DNA of 55,124 nt from an uncultured Oscillospiraceae bacterium. Its GTDB lineage: Bacteria; Bacillota; Clostridia; Oscillospirales; Oscillospiraceae. Shown one piece after another: positions 8,277 to 16,435 of this stretch. The position numbers and the translations under genes are program-made. How positions within the stretch are numbered: position 1 is the stretch's first letter; each line of letters starts with the position of its first letter. The notes below the pieces were generated by a model. It saw only the letters and a program-made list of their open reading frames with translations. It did no database searches and was not told the origin of the DNA. The stretch is from positions 1 to 55,124 of the forward strand of contig CAJULJ010000016.1 in assembly GCA_910587395.1 (NCBI GenBank). The letters run 5' to 3'.

Positions 8277-8312
8277 AAAGCGGGACGCTTCCTATGGAGC
8301 GCCCCGCTTTTT
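8277..8312 (+). terminator. Terminator after paralogue 1
   Basis: Stem arms 8277-8289 and 8298-8310 (AAAGCGGGACGCT against AGCGCCCCGCTTT, one mismatch) end in a T run. Confidence 0.8.
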
Positions 8313-8343
8313 GTAAAATTAGATGGAAATGATCATTTTTCCT

Positions 8344-8442
8344 GTCGTGCTCCGATAGAACGTATGAGGGGGCAAGGGACTGCGCCTAATCTGAAATACG
8401 GTCTGCAAGGGACTGCGTTTGACCCAAGGAAAGGTGATCGAA
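8344..8442 (+). promoter_or_regulatory. Duplicated leader 2 with 33-bp-spaced direct repeats
   Basis: The homologue of the leader at 7267-7364. GGCAAGGGACTGCGCC (8371-8386) and TGCAAGGGACTGCG (8404-8417) again stand 33 bp apart. Confidence 0.55.
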
Positions 8443-8922
8443 ATGTATGTATCAGGTTTTCGCACAGAGTACGTACCCGGCCAGGGCTACTTTGGGTACT
8501 TCCCGGGGCATGACGAGCCCATGGCGCACTGGGGCGATGAGTTCCTGGAGCTCGTGAAGGAACAGGCACAGCAAAACGCCGCAAACAAAACGGAATCCGT
8601 GATTCCCCCCAATGCTCCCGCACCATACGACCCTTCAGAAGCTTTTGAGCGCAGGGAACTGACTGAGGACGAGCTCAATGAACTTGCCAACAAATATGAC
8701 CCCACCAATATGACACGAGAGGAATATGATTCCTTCCTTGATGATTTGGTTGAGCAAGGCATCCTGAGCAAAAACGAGCTTGGCCCGCTCGGATATCATG
8801 GTTTTATCACTGTGGGTTCTCTTGCGGAAGGCGGCACAGGCCTGACTGGAGGGTCTTGGGCAATGGATCAGCCAACCGTAGAAAAGTCCTTTTTGCTTAC
8901 TTTTTCTTTCAAGAAAAAGTAA
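8443..8922 (+). CDS. Unrecognised protein, paralogue 2, shortened
   Basis: 159 aa. It shares with paralogue 1 the block ELTEDELNELANKYDPTNMT...EGILS-NELG-LGYHG (residues about 67-125) but lacks the C-terminal half. After WAMDQPTVEKS the frame enters the palindromic repeat at 8897-8922 and ends LLTFSFKKK, with the stop codon at the last three bases of the repeat. The C-terminus is therefore probably not ancestral; a repeat insertion or rearrangement truncated the gene. GAAAGGTGAT precedes the ATG at 8443. Whether the short product works is unknown. Confidence 0.55.
   Translation: MYVSGFRTEYVPGQGYFGYFPGHDEPMAHWGDEFLELVKEQAQQNAANKTESVIPPNAPAPYDPSEAFERRELTEDELNELANKYDPTNMTREEYDSFLDDLVEQGILSKNELGPLGYHGFITVGSLAEGGTGLTGGSWAMDQPTVEKSFLLTFSFKKK
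8897..8922. repeat. Palindromic repeat, copy B
   Basis: Perfect 12-bp arms (TTACTTTTTCTT and AAGAAAAAGTAA) around TC. It encodes the ends of two convergent genes: the plus-strand paralogue stops at its right edge and spmB stops within it on the minus strand. It is related to copies A and C and may also act as a bidirectional terminator. Confidence 0.7.
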
Positions 8923-9430
8923 GGCGGACCGCCCAGGACGCTGCCAGAAACCCCGCCACATCCGCGCACAGCGCCGCCGGGACGGCGTACCGGGTCCTGC
9001 CCACTTTTGCCGCGCCAAAATACACCGCTATGGTGTAAAACGTGGTTTCAGTGGACCCCAGCATCACCGCCGCCGTCCGCCCCACCAGGGAATCGGGACC
9101 ATAGGTCTCAATCAGCTCGGCCCCCACGCCCAGGGCGGCGGAGCCGCTGACGGGGCGCACCAGCAGCAGCCCGATGGTCTCCGCCGGGATACCCACCGCC
9201 GCCAGCGCGGGCCCCACCGCCTCCCCCAGCAGCTCCAGCGCCCCGGAGGCCCGGAGCATGTACACCGCCGTCAGCAGGCCGATCAGGGGCGGCATGATGC
9301 GCAGGGACACCTTCAGGCCCTTTTCCGCACCGTCGGTGAGGGCGCTCCAAAGGTCCACCCTCTTGACCAGCCCCCACAGCGCCACCGCCAGCATCAGGAA
9401 GGGCACCAGCATGGTGAAGATCAGGTCCAT
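8909..9430 (-). CDS. spmB: Spore maturation protein SpmB
   Basis: 173 aa membrane protein of the nucleoside-recognition family, the usual SpmB length. It contains RIMPPLIGLLTAVYMLRASGA (quoted in part as PPLIGLLTAVYMLRASG), VRPVSGSAALGVGAELI and MLGSTETTFYTIAVYFGA, all typical of SpmB. SpmA and SpmB are known to be needed for spore-core dehydration and heat resistance. It starts 4 nt after spmA with a GGAGGTGA site. Its last residues (LTFS) are encoded inside a palindromic repeat. Confidence 0.88.
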   Translation of the reverse strand: MDLIFTMLVPFLMLAVALWGLVKRVDLWSALTDGAEKGLKVSLRIMPPLIGLLTAVYMLRASGALELLGEAVGPALAAVGIPAETIGLLLVRPVSGSAALGVGAELIETYGPDSLVGRTAAVMLGSTETTFYTIAVYFGAAKVGRTRYAVPAALCADVAGFLAASWAVRLTFS

Positions 9431-9434
9431 CCCC

Positions 9435-10010
9435 TCACCTCCACACCCGGGAGAACAGCTTTACCGCCGTCACTCCCACCACGATGGACACGGCGGAGGC
9501 CAGCCACACCGCGGGCAGGATGTCAAAGGGATTTGCGCTCCCTGCCGCCGCCCGCAGGGAGGCCACCGTGGTGGGAATGAGCTGGAAGGATGCCGTATTG
9601 CACACCACCAGCATACAAAGGCCGTCCGACGCCACGCCGGGAGTGCGCTCCGCCATCAGCCGGGCGGCCTCCAGCCCTAAGGGAGTGGCCGCGTTGCCAA
9701 GGCCCAGCAGGTTGGCGGACAGGTTGGCGCTCACCGCGTCCATTACCTTGCGGTCCCGGGCGAAGTCCGGGTACAGCCGCCTGATGGCGGGCCTCAGCAG
9801 CTTTGACAGCGCTCCGGCAATCCCGGAGCGCTCCATCACCTCCATCACGCCCATCCACAGGCACAGCACCCCCATCATGGAAAGGCACAGCTCCACCCCG
9901 GCGGCGGCACCGTCCAGCGCCCCCTTTGCTACCGCCGGACCGTTTCCCGTGGCCAGACCACACAAAATCGCCGCCCCCACCATTACCGTCCAAATCAGCG
10001 ACATCGCCAT
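9435..10010 (-). CDS. spmA: Spore maturation protein SpmA
   Basis: 191 aa membrane protein. MGVLCLWMGVMEVMERSG, ANLLGLGNAATPLGLEA and VVCNTASFQLIPTTVASLR are SpmA hallmarks (the NAATP and NTAS segments belong to the Gate fold). AAAGGAGG lies 9 nt before the ATG. It forms a two-gene operon with spmB. A sporulation-specific promoter is expected upstream (10011-10140), but I could not identify one with confidence. Confidence 0.88.
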   Translation of the reverse strand: MAMSLIWTVMVGAAILCGLATGNGPAVAKGALDGAAAGVELCLSMMGVLCLWMGVMEVMERSGIAGALSKLLRPAIRRLYPDFARDRKVMDAVSANLSANLLGLGNAATPLGLEAARLMAERTPGVASDGLCMLVVCNTASFQLIPTTVASLRAAAGSANPFDILPAVWLASAVSIVVGVTAVKLFSRVWR

Positions 10011-10140
10011 ATATCGGTTCCTCCTTTGCTCGTCCCCCTATATATACGGCGTATCTCCCAAAATCATGTCCCGGGAAAAGGGCCATGTGGCACATTCCGA
10101 CAGTTATCCCAATAAATACGCTTTTTCCCCAATTTTTTGA

Positions 10141-10168
10141 TTGACAAAATTATACGTTGTGTTATAAT
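10141..10168 (+). promoter_or_regulatory. Promoter of the AbrB-family gene
   Basis: TTGACA (10141-10146), 16-bp AT-rich spacer, TATAAT (10163-10168), then a roughly 55-nt leader to the ATG. Confidence 0.75.
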
Positions 10169-10228
10169 AAAGGGGTAGTATGAGATGTACCAAAAAATTC
10201 ATTACTTGGCGCAAGGAGGATTTCGAAA

Positions 10229-10471
10229 ATGAAAGCGACCGGAATTGTCCGTAAAGTCGATGAATTGGGGCGCATCGTGCTGCCGATCGAGCTGCGCCGC
10301 ACCCTGGACATCGCCGAACGCGACCCGCTGGAGATCTACGTTGACGGACCGTCCATTATTCTGAACAAGTACCAGCCCGCCTGCATTTTCTGTGGGGATT
10401 CTCGGGAGATCACGTCCTTCAAGGGGAAAAATGTCTGCACGAGCTGCTTGAAAGATCTGGGCAGCAAATAG
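10229..10471 (+). CDS. AbrB/SpoVT-type transition-state regulator
   Basis: 80 aa. The N-terminal half is a complete AbrB swapped-hairpin domain (MKATGIVRKVDELGRIVLP, then ELRRTLDIAERDPLEIYVDG). The C-terminal part has CIFCGD and CTSCLK, two CxxC pairs that could bind zinc; this tail occurs in many clostridial AbrB proteins. AAGGAGG precedes the ATG. It is expected to be a global repressor of stationary-phase genes. It lies next to spmA and spmB, divergently transcribed. Confidence 0.85.
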   Translation: MKATGIVRKVDELGRIVLPIELRRTLDIAERDPLEIYVDGPSIILNKYQPACIFCGDSREITSFKGKNVCTSCLKDLGSK

Positions 10472-10494
10472 TTCCCCTGTTCTGGTGTTGTGAG

Positions 10495-10522
10495 AAAAGC
10501 CGCCAAAATGGCGGCTTTTTTT
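10495..10522 (+). terminator. Terminator of the AbrB-family gene
   Basis: An 11-bp stem AAAAGCCGCCA/TGGCGGCTTTT (10495-10505 and 10509-10519) with a 3-nt loop and T7. Confidence 0.9.
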
Positions 10523-10684
10523 GTCGAAAAATTTTGGGAGAGCCTTCTAACTTTTTCGACATGTTTCGTGCTTCATTCGTCCTCCATTTATTTCCAGGTG
10601 CATTATACCGATTGTTATCATTTCCAGCCGCTGGCAACACAGGTAAAGGTTGGCAAGAGGCGGTTTCTTTTTTGCCTTCGGCGA

Positions 10685-10799
10685 CCTGCTTTCTGCTTGT
10701 GCAGAAAGTAGGCAAAGACACACTTAAGGGGTATCCCGCCGGCCGGACGCTTTGCGTCCTCAGGCGGGATACCCCCTAAGAACCCCCGTTTTACGGGGG
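10685..10799. repeat. Multi-hairpin intergenic repeat, copy C
   Basis: Consecutive hairpins: CCTGCTTTCTGC/GCAGAAAGTAGG (10685-10696, 10701-10712), a 13-bp perfect stem GGGGTATCCCGCC/GGCGGGATACCCC (10728-10740, 10763-10775) enclosing GGACGC/GCGTCC, and CCCCCG/CGGGGG (10783-10799). The first hairpin is related to repeats A and B. The whole stretch from 10523 to 10986 has no convincing gene. It looks like a REP/MITE-type element that could form a structured RNA. Confidence 0.65.
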
Positions 10800-10986
10800 A
10801 GCTGTATGCGGTTGGCGGATATAATCTTTCCGGCGCGTGCGGCTTTGGCGACGCGTGTCACCCTATTTTCGCTCAGCCGCTTTGGGGGCAGGTCCTGCCG
10901 CTTGGGTGCGGTCCGCCGCCTGCGCCTGATCGGGTATGGTGAGGAGAGGGATGCGGGTGCTTTTGAGTTTCTGGTTTTATTGCCTG

Positions 10987-11820
10987 TTAGTCCTCTTTTC
11001 CTGTAATTTGATTGTAAATCCATCGCTTTTTTACGCCAAACTCTTGGGCGGCTTGAGCTGCGGCCTGCTTGAGCGGCACCCCCTCTTGGCGCAGCTGCTC
11101 CGCCCGGGACAGAGCGCCGGTCTCGTCGCCTTCCTCCTTTTGAGGCGGACGGCCCGCCACCACCAGCACGAACTCCCCTCGGGGCTCCTGGGCAAAGTAG
11201 CGGGCCTGCGCCTCTCCGATGGTGAGGCGCAGCACCTGCTCATGAAGCTTTGTCAGTTCCCGGCACACTGCCATGGGGCGCTCCGGGCCGAAGGTATCCG
11301 CCAAGTCGTTCAACGTGCTGCGCAGCTTGTGAGGCGCCTCGTAAAAAATCATCGTGCGCTCCTCTGCCGCGAGGCTCTCCAATTGAGCCCTGCGGTTTTT
11401 TTTGTTCAGCGGCAGAAATCCCTCGAAGGTGAACCGTCCTGTGGGCAGGCCGGATACGGACAACGCTACCGTCAGCGCGCATGGGCCGGGGATGGCCTCC
11501 ACCTCCGTCCCATTTGCGGCACAAAGCGCAACCAAATCCTCGCCGGGGTCGGAGATGGCCGGGGTGCCCGCGTCGGTGACAAGGGCACAGGTTTCGCCCG
11601 CCTCCAGCCGGCGCAGGATGGCGGGGCCGGCGGTGTCGCAGTTATGACGGTGATAGGTTACCATGGGCTTTTTCAGCTTCAGGTGGTTGAGCAGCTTCAT
11701 CGTCACCCGGGTGTCCTCGGCGGCGATGAAGTCCGCCGCTTCCAAAGTTTCCGCCGCGCGGCGGCTGATGTCGCCCAGATTTCCGATGGGCGTGGGCACT
11801 AAGTAGAGCTTCCCAGCCAT
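10987..11820 (-). CDS. rsmI: 16S rRNA 2'-O-ribose C1402 methyltransferase
   Basis: 277 aa, the normal length for RsmI. It is a tetrapyrrole-methylase-fold enzyme that methylates the ribose of C1402 in 16S rRNA using S-adenosylmethionine. Diagnostic motifs are LVPTPIGNLGDIS at the N-terminus, AAEDTR, YHRHN (usual YHEHN), VTDAGTPAISDPG and FYEAPHKL. AAGGAG lies 9 nt before the ATG. The 3' side abuts the repeat-rich stretch, and the 224 bases upstream hold no gene I can support. Confidence 0.92.
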   Translation of the reverse strand: MAGKLYLVPTPIGNLGDISRRAAETLEAADFIAAEDTRVTMKLLNHLKLKKPMVTYHRHNCDTAGPAILRRLEAGETCALVTDAGTPAISDPGEDLVALCAANGTEVEAIPGPCALTVALSVSGLPTGRFTFEGFLPLNKKNRRAQLESLAAEERTMIFYEAPHKLRSTLNDLADTFGPERPMAVCRELTKLHEQVLRLTIGEAQARYFAQEPRGEFVLVVAGRPPQKEEGDETGALSRAEQLRQEGVPLKQAAAQAAQEFGVKKRWIYNQITGKED

Positions 11821-12044
11821 GCTTTCAGACTCCTTTTGCGCCCACTATCCCCTCCATCCGGGGGGGAGCAAGCAACCGTTTTATTCGACCGGCGAGATGA
11901 CCACGGCCTTTTCATAGTGGAGCGGGGCATTCCCATCCACGCAAACCGGGCGGCTTCCAGGCCAATGCTCTGGGTCCAGCCCGCAGCCCAGGACTCCAGC
12001 TGCCGGTTGGCGGGCAGTCAAGTTTTTTCAAAATTTCCGAATTT

Positions 12045-13394
12045 TCACTCCGCCGGGGAGCCGTCCAGCCACTTCACGGGACCGGCGGAGGCGCTCCGAA
12101 CGCCGTACTCATAGCATTGCTCTCCCCAGAAGGACAGCGCCCGGTCACAGCCGTCCATGCCCCAGACGTGGCGGAACACGCCGTCTGTCCCCAGCTCCGC
12201 CTCGCCGTAAAAGCCGAAGTAATAGGCGTACACCGTGCCACCCTGCTCACTAAGCGCCGCAAGCCCCTGGTCCGGACGCTCCGCGCCGCCCCGTCCGGCC
12301 TCCAGCCAGAGCACGCACTCCTCCTGGCCATCGCCGTTCAGATCCTGCCAGGCGTGCTGCACAATTTGGAAGGGCTGCCTATTGCGGGGGTAAGCAACCC
12401 CGGGCTGGACGTACTCTTCCCAAGTGGTCCAGCCCACGTCGCCATAAAAGTGGTCCCCAGACACGCCGCACAACTGAGTTTCGCCGCTGAGGGCAGCGAG
12501 GATGGCCCTCCGGGCCTGCTCCGGAGCGCTTCCCGTGGCGGCGGGGCCGCCATAATAGTCGGAAATGGGCAGCAGCAGTGCCTTCCCCGCCGACGGGCGC
12601 TCCTGCTCCATGGGCAGGAAGTCCATGCGGCACAGCTCGGTATCGTAGCTCCCAATCGCCTGTGCGCCGGGGACGATCTCATCCGGCCCGGTGTACTCCC
12701 ACACGTCCTCCTCGCTGAACAGCACCTGTTCCTCCGCCAGCCTGCCGCCCTCCATGGGGTATTCGCACAGCTCCGCGTAGCCCATCTGTCCGTAATGCAC
12801 CAAAAGGGCGCTCTTGCCCGGGCAGGCATACAGGCTGCTGTGGCCGCTGTGGAATTCGCCGATGCACACAACCTGGCTGTCCCGCCAGGTGTAGCACTGG
12901 GTGGTGAAGGCCGCCTCACAGTTGCCGTATTTGACAAACAGCTCGGGCACGCCGTCTCCGTCCACGTCGTAGAGGGAATAGTTCTCGCTGCCCATCTCCA
13001 TGGTTTCCCAAAGGCTTTCAAATGCCTTCACGCCCCGCTCGTCCGCCGCCAGCCCACCAAAGGCCGCCTCGCCGCCCCGCGTGTCCTCCTCGGCCCGGAG
13101 CAGGGCGGTGAGAAAGTCCATGTATCCCTCCTGCCAGGGCTCGTACGCCCGCCGGGGCAGGGCGGAGTCCAGGGGACTGTCCCCGGGCTCCGGGGAGGTG
13201 TCCGGCGTGTCCGTCTCCGGGGGCAGGCTCAACGCTTCAGAGGGTGGCGCGGCTTCAGCGGGCCGGGAGGGCGCCGCCTCCATGGACGGAGGCGGGGTCT
13301 GGTACGGGCTGGGATTATCCCCTCCGGAGGCGCAGGCGGGCAGGCCCATGGCCAGCACCCCCGACAGCAGCAAGGCAAACCATTTTTCTCTCAT
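12045..13394 (-). CDS. Exported lipoprotein with Asp-rich calcium-type repeats
   Basis: 449 aa, family not named. The signal peptide ends in a lipobox LPAC (Cys21), then a Pro/Ser/Glu-rich linker runs to about residue 85. Two segments, YDVDGDGVPELFVKY and QDLNGDGQEECVLWL, have the DxDGDGxxE calcium-loop pattern found in FG-GAP-like and dockerin-like repeats. The protein is probably surface-exposed and beta-rich. ATG at 13394 is preferred over the GTG 9 bases earlier, which overlaps the AAAGGAG site. A TATAAA box lies just upstream. Function unknown. Confidence 0.65.
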   Translation of the reverse strand: MREKWFALLLSGVLAMGLPACASGGDNPSPYQTPPPSMEAAPSRPAEAAPPSEALSLPPETDTPDTSPEPGDSPLDSALPRRAYEPWQEGYMDFLTALLRAEEDTRGGEAAFGGLAADERGVKAFESLWETMEMGSENYSLYDVDGDGVPELFVKYGNCEAAFTTQCYTWRDSQVVCIGEFHSGHSSLYACPGKSALLVHYGQMGYAELCEYPMEGGRLAEEQVLFSEEDVWEYTGPDEIVPGAQAIGSYDTELCRMDFLPMEQERPSAGKALLLPISDYYGGPAATGSAPEQARRAILAALSGETQLCGVSGDHFYGDVGWTTWEEYVQPGVAYPRNRQPFQIVQHAWQDLNGDGQEECVLWLEAGRGGAERPDQGLAALSEQGGTVYAYYFGFYGEAELGTDGVFRHVWGMDGCDRALSFWGEQCYEYGVRSASAGPVKWLDGSPAE

Positions 13395-13497
13395 GGCGAT
13401 CACTCCTTTTCCCCCATTTTATACGTTGGGCCCGGAAAAGTCGTTAATGTCCGCTTACGATGTGGCTTCAAAACCGTTACAAAGCGGATGCGCCCGG

Positions 13498-15657
13498 TTA
13501 CAGCTTGTCCCTGCGCATGGTCAGTGAGATGCGCTTTTTCTTCTCGTCCACCTCTCTCACCCACACCGTCACCACGTCCCCCACGCTGAGCACCTCAGAG
13601 GGATGCTTGATAAACCGGTCGCAGATCTGGCTGATGTGCACCAGCCCGTCCTGGTGGACTCCGATGTCCACAAAGGCGCCGAAGTCAATGACGTTGCGCA
13701 CGGTGCCCTTCAGTTCCATACCGGCTTTTAAGTCCTTCACGTCCAGCACGTCGGTGCGCAGCACGGGAGCGGGCAGCTCGTCGCGGGGATCGCGGCCCGG
13801 CTTGACCAGCTCCGCCGCCACATCCAGCAGGGTGGGCACGCCCACGCCGCACTCCTCCGCCGCCTTGGCCTCGCCGTAGGCGGCGAGCCGTTTCTTGAGG
13901 TCGCCCAGCTTTCCCGCCTTCACATCCGCCATGCCGCGGCCGCACAGGGCCAGCAGTTTTTCCGCCGCCTTGTAGCTCTCCGGGTGGACGGCGGTGTTGT
14001 CCAAGGGCGACTCGCTCTCCGGCACCCGCAGGAAGCCCGCGCTTTGCTCGAAGGCTTTGGGTCCCAGTTTGGGCACCTTCAAAATCTGTTTCCGGGTGGT
14101 AAACGGCCCGTTCTCCTCCCGGTATTTGACGATATTTTTCGCCGTGGTGCCGTTCAGTCCCGCCACGCGGGTGAGCAGGGGCGCGGAGGCGGTGTTCACA
14201 TCCACCCCCACGGCGTTGACACAGTCCTCCACCACGCCGTCCAGGGCCTCGCCCAGCCGGGCCTGGGGCATGTCGTGCTGGTACTGCCCCACGCCGATGG
14301 ATTTGGGGTTGATCTTCACCAGCTCCGCCAGCGGGTCCTGGAGCCGCCGGGCAATGGACACGGCGGAGCGCAGGTTCACGTCGAACTCCGGGAACTCCTC
14401 CGCAGCCAGCTTGGAGGCGGAGTACACCGACGCCCCCGCCTCGTTGACGATGGCATAGCTGACGCCTCCGCCCACCTTGCGGATGAGCTCCACCGCCATC
14501 TGCTCGGTCTCCCGGCTGGCGGTGCCGTTGCCGATGGCGATGTGGGCCACCTTGTGTTTTTTGATGAGGACGGCCAGCTTGTCGATGGCCTCATTTTTGC
14601 CCCGCTCGCCGTGGGTGGGATAGACCACCGTGGTGTCCAGCACCTTGCCGGTTGGGTCAACCACCGCCACCTTACATCCCATGCGGTAGCCCGGGTCCAG
14701 CCCCATGGTGACGAAGCCTTTCACCGGAGGCTGCATGAGCAGCGGCTTCAGATTCAGGGCAAACTGCCCGATGGCGCCCTCGTTGGCCTTGTCGGTGAGC
14801 TCAGAGCGCACCTCCCGCTCCAGAGAGGGTGCGATCAGCCGGTCATAGGCATCCTCGGCGGCGGCTTTGACGAACTCCATGGCCGCGCGGCCCGGAACCA
14901 CCCTCCGGCGCAGGGCCACCAGGGCGGTTTCCCGGTCCATCTCTATGGATACCTTGAGAATCTCCTCCCGCTCACCCCGGTTCATAGCCAAAATCTGATG
15001 TCCCTGGGTTTTGGATAATGTGCTTGAAAACTCATAGTAAAGACGGTACACGGAATCCTCCGGCTCCTTGGCCGCCGCCTTGGAGGTAATGACCGCCCGC
15101 CGCCAGTACAGCTCCCGGAGCATTTTGCGCACGTCGGCGTCGTCGGAAATGATCTCGGCCACGATGTCGGAGGCGCCCTGGAGGGCGACCTCCGCTGTCT
15201 CCACGCCTTTTTCCGGGTCGATGTACTTCGCCGCCTCCGCCAGCGGGTCGGGGCAAGGGGCGCCTTGGGCAAACAGCAGGTCCGCCAGAGGCTCCAGCCC
15301 CTTCTCCTTGGCCATGGTGGCGCGGGTGCGGCGCTTTTGCTTATAGGGCCTGTAAAGGTCCTCCACTTCCGCCAGGGTGGAGGCGGCGTCGATGGCGGCG
15401 GACAGCTCCTGCGTCAGCTTGCCCTGGCCCTCAATGGACTGCTTCACCTCGTCCCGGCGGGTCTGGAGGCTGCGCAGGTACTGCAAACGGTCCGCCAGCT
15501 GCCGGATGAGCTGGTCGTCCATGGCCCCGTGGAGCTCCTTGCGGTAGCGGGCGATAAAGGGCACGGTATTTCCTTCGTCCAGCAGAGTGATGATGTTTTC
15601 GATGTGCTGCTCCGGCCGCTCCAGCTCCCGGGCCAGAATTTGAGTAATATTCTCCAA
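13498..15657 (-). CDS. tex: Tex-family RNA-binding transcription accessory protein
   Basis: 719 aa, the full length of Tex. It has the N-terminal Tex helical domain (LARELERPEQHIENIITLL), the YqgF/RNase H-like core (GFVTMGLDPGYRMGCKVAVVD), helix-hairpin-helix repeats (NTASAPLLTRVAGLNGTTAK) and a C-terminal S1 domain (LKGTVRNVIDFGAFVDIGVHQDGLVH). It binds nucleic acid and associates with transcription and translation. The start is TTG at 15657, placed 7 nt after AGGAGG. It is preceded by a CGCAxxGCC-type gene 50 nt upstream on the same strand, and the two probably share a transcript. Confidence 0.92.
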   Translation of the reverse strand: MENITQILARELERPEQHIENIITLLDEGNTVPFIARYRKELHGAMDDQLIRQLADRLQYLRSLQTRRDEVKQSIEGQGKLTQELSAAIDAASTLAEVEDLYRPYKQKRRTRATMAKEKGLEPLADLLFAQGAPCPDPLAEAAKYIDPEKGVETAEVALQGASDIVAEIISDDADVRKMLRELYWRRAVITSKAAAKEPEDSVYRLYYEFSSTLSKTQGHQILAMNRGEREEILKVSIEMDRETALVALRRRVVPGRAAMEFVKAAAEDAYDRLIAPSLEREVRSELTDKANEGAIGQFALNLKPLLMQPPVKGFVTMGLDPGYRMGCKVAVVDPTGKVLDTTVVYPTHGERGKNEAIDKLAVLIKKHKVAHIAIGNGTASRETEQMAVELIRKVGGGVSYAIVNEAGASVYSASKLAAEEFPEFDVNLRSAVSIARRLQDPLAELVKINPKSIGVGQYQHDMPQARLGEALDGVVEDCVNAVGVDVNTASAPLLTRVAGLNGTTAKNIVKYREENGPFTTRKQILKVPKLGPKAFEQSAGFLRVPESESPLDNTAVHPESYKAAEKLLALCGRGMADVKAGKLGDLKKRLAAYGEAKAAEECGVGVPTLLDVAAELVKPGRDPRDELPAPVLRTDVLDVKDLKAGMELKGTVRNVIDFGAFVDIGVHQDGLVHISQICDRFIKHPSEVLSVGDVVTVWVREVDEKKKRISLTMRRDKL

Positions 15658-15707
15658 AATTATTCCTCCTAGTTATGTCCCCATGGAACCTGCTTTACAG
15701 GTTCCGG

Positions 15708-16094
15708 CTATGTCAAGCCGGTCTCCCGGCACACGAACTCCAGGCACTGACGCACCATGCGGTCACAGTGGGGCTTTTTCTCTTCTCCCCGGGCATAGGC
15801 CGCCTCCAGCAGGGCCGCGCAGTCAATGGTTCCATTCTCATCACGGAACCGCTGGATCAGCTCCAGCCGCTTTTCCTGGGGCTGGCCCAGCCCGCCCAGG
15901 GCCGTCAGGGCGCCCACCAGCGCCCCGCAGGTGGCCCCGCAGCCCATGCCTCCGCCAAAGTTCAGCGTCATATCGTAAGCCTGCTCCCGGGTAATGCCCA
16001 TGTCCTTGGCAAAAGGGACCACCACCGCCTGGGCACAGTTATAGTGAATCTGGGTATCAGCCCGCAGGGCGGCCATATCCTCTTTTCTGGTCAT
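15708..16094 (-). CDS. C_GCAxxG_C_C family (putative redox) protein
   Basis: 128 aa. It matches the CGCAxxGCC family: NCAQAVVVPFA, FGGGMGCGATCGALVGA (the family-naming motif) and a late C-x(n)-C pair, HCDRMVRQCLEF. Members are small cysteine-rich proteins, often next to redox genes; they probably bind a metal or form disulfides. I start at ATG 16094, 8 nt after AGGAG, rather than the ATG at 16100, which is too close. It lies upstream of tex on the same strand. Confidence 0.8.
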   Translation of the reverse strand: MTRKEDMAALRADTQIHYNCAQAVVVPFAKDMGITREQAYDMTLNFGGGMGCGATCGALVGALTALGGLGQPQEKRLELIQRFRDENGTIDCAALLEAAYARGEEKKPHCDRMVRQCLEFVCRETGLT

Positions 16095-16232
16095 TGTCAT
16101 TGCTCCTCGCTGTGGTTTGATGGGGGCGCACTCAGCGGCACGTCCCTTGAATCTAGAGTATACCATACTTTTGCCCACTTGAGAAGAAAAAGCGGCGCTC
16201 AAAGAAAATTTGAAAAATTTTCGAATGTTCCC

Positions 16233-16285
16233 TTGACAAAACAGTTAGCTTATGCTATCCTAACATTGGAAGTTAGCAATAGCAA
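16233..16285 (+). promoter_or_regulatory. Strong promoter with two GTTAGC-type operator sites
   Basis: TTGACA (16233-16238), 17-bp spacer and an extended -10 (TGC then TATCCT, 16256-16261). Two related 15-bp sites overlap it and the start region: AGTTAGCTTATGCTA (16243-16257) and AGTTAGCAATAGCAA (16271-16285), 28 bp apart and each imperfectly palindromic. This arrangement suggests tight repression, perhaps by a metalloregulator; the regulator is not identified. Confidence 0.7.
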
Positions 16286-16364
16286 ACTAGTACACAACTC
16301 TCCTCCAACGTTTCGTTTTGAACCAGAAAGCAGCCCGCACCGGAAGGTGCGGGCTGCTTTCTTT
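16268..16364 (+). ncRNA. Candidate small regulatory RNA (~95 nt)
   Basis: A regulated promoter fires into a short transcript with no ribosome site or plausible reading frame. It ends in a perfect 15-bp stem with a GGAA tetraloop (16327-16341, 16346-16360) and CTTTT. The middle is unstructured and contains CTCTCCTCC (16298-16306), complementary to Shine-Dalgarno sequences. C/U-rich, SD-complementary loops are the hallmark of many Gram-positive base-pairing sRNAs. Existence as an independent transcript is inferred from promoter plus terminator. Confidence 0.6.
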
Positions 16365-16368
16365 TGCC

Positions 16369-16398
16369 TTGACATCACGGGTTCACGGCGGTTATAAT
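16369..16398 (+). promoter_or_regulatory. Promoter of the RNHCP gene
   Basis: TTGACA (16369-16374), 18-bp spacer, TATAAT (16393-16398). It lies directly after the sRNA terminator. Confidence 0.75.
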
Positions 16399-16435
16399 GG
16401 ATCTACGGCAACCGCCGGCATCAGAAGAAGGAGAG

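Noticed and set aside
5330..10799. CRISPR array
   Set aside because: The short palindromes are dispersed, few and irregularly spaced, with no spacers and no cas genes in the window.
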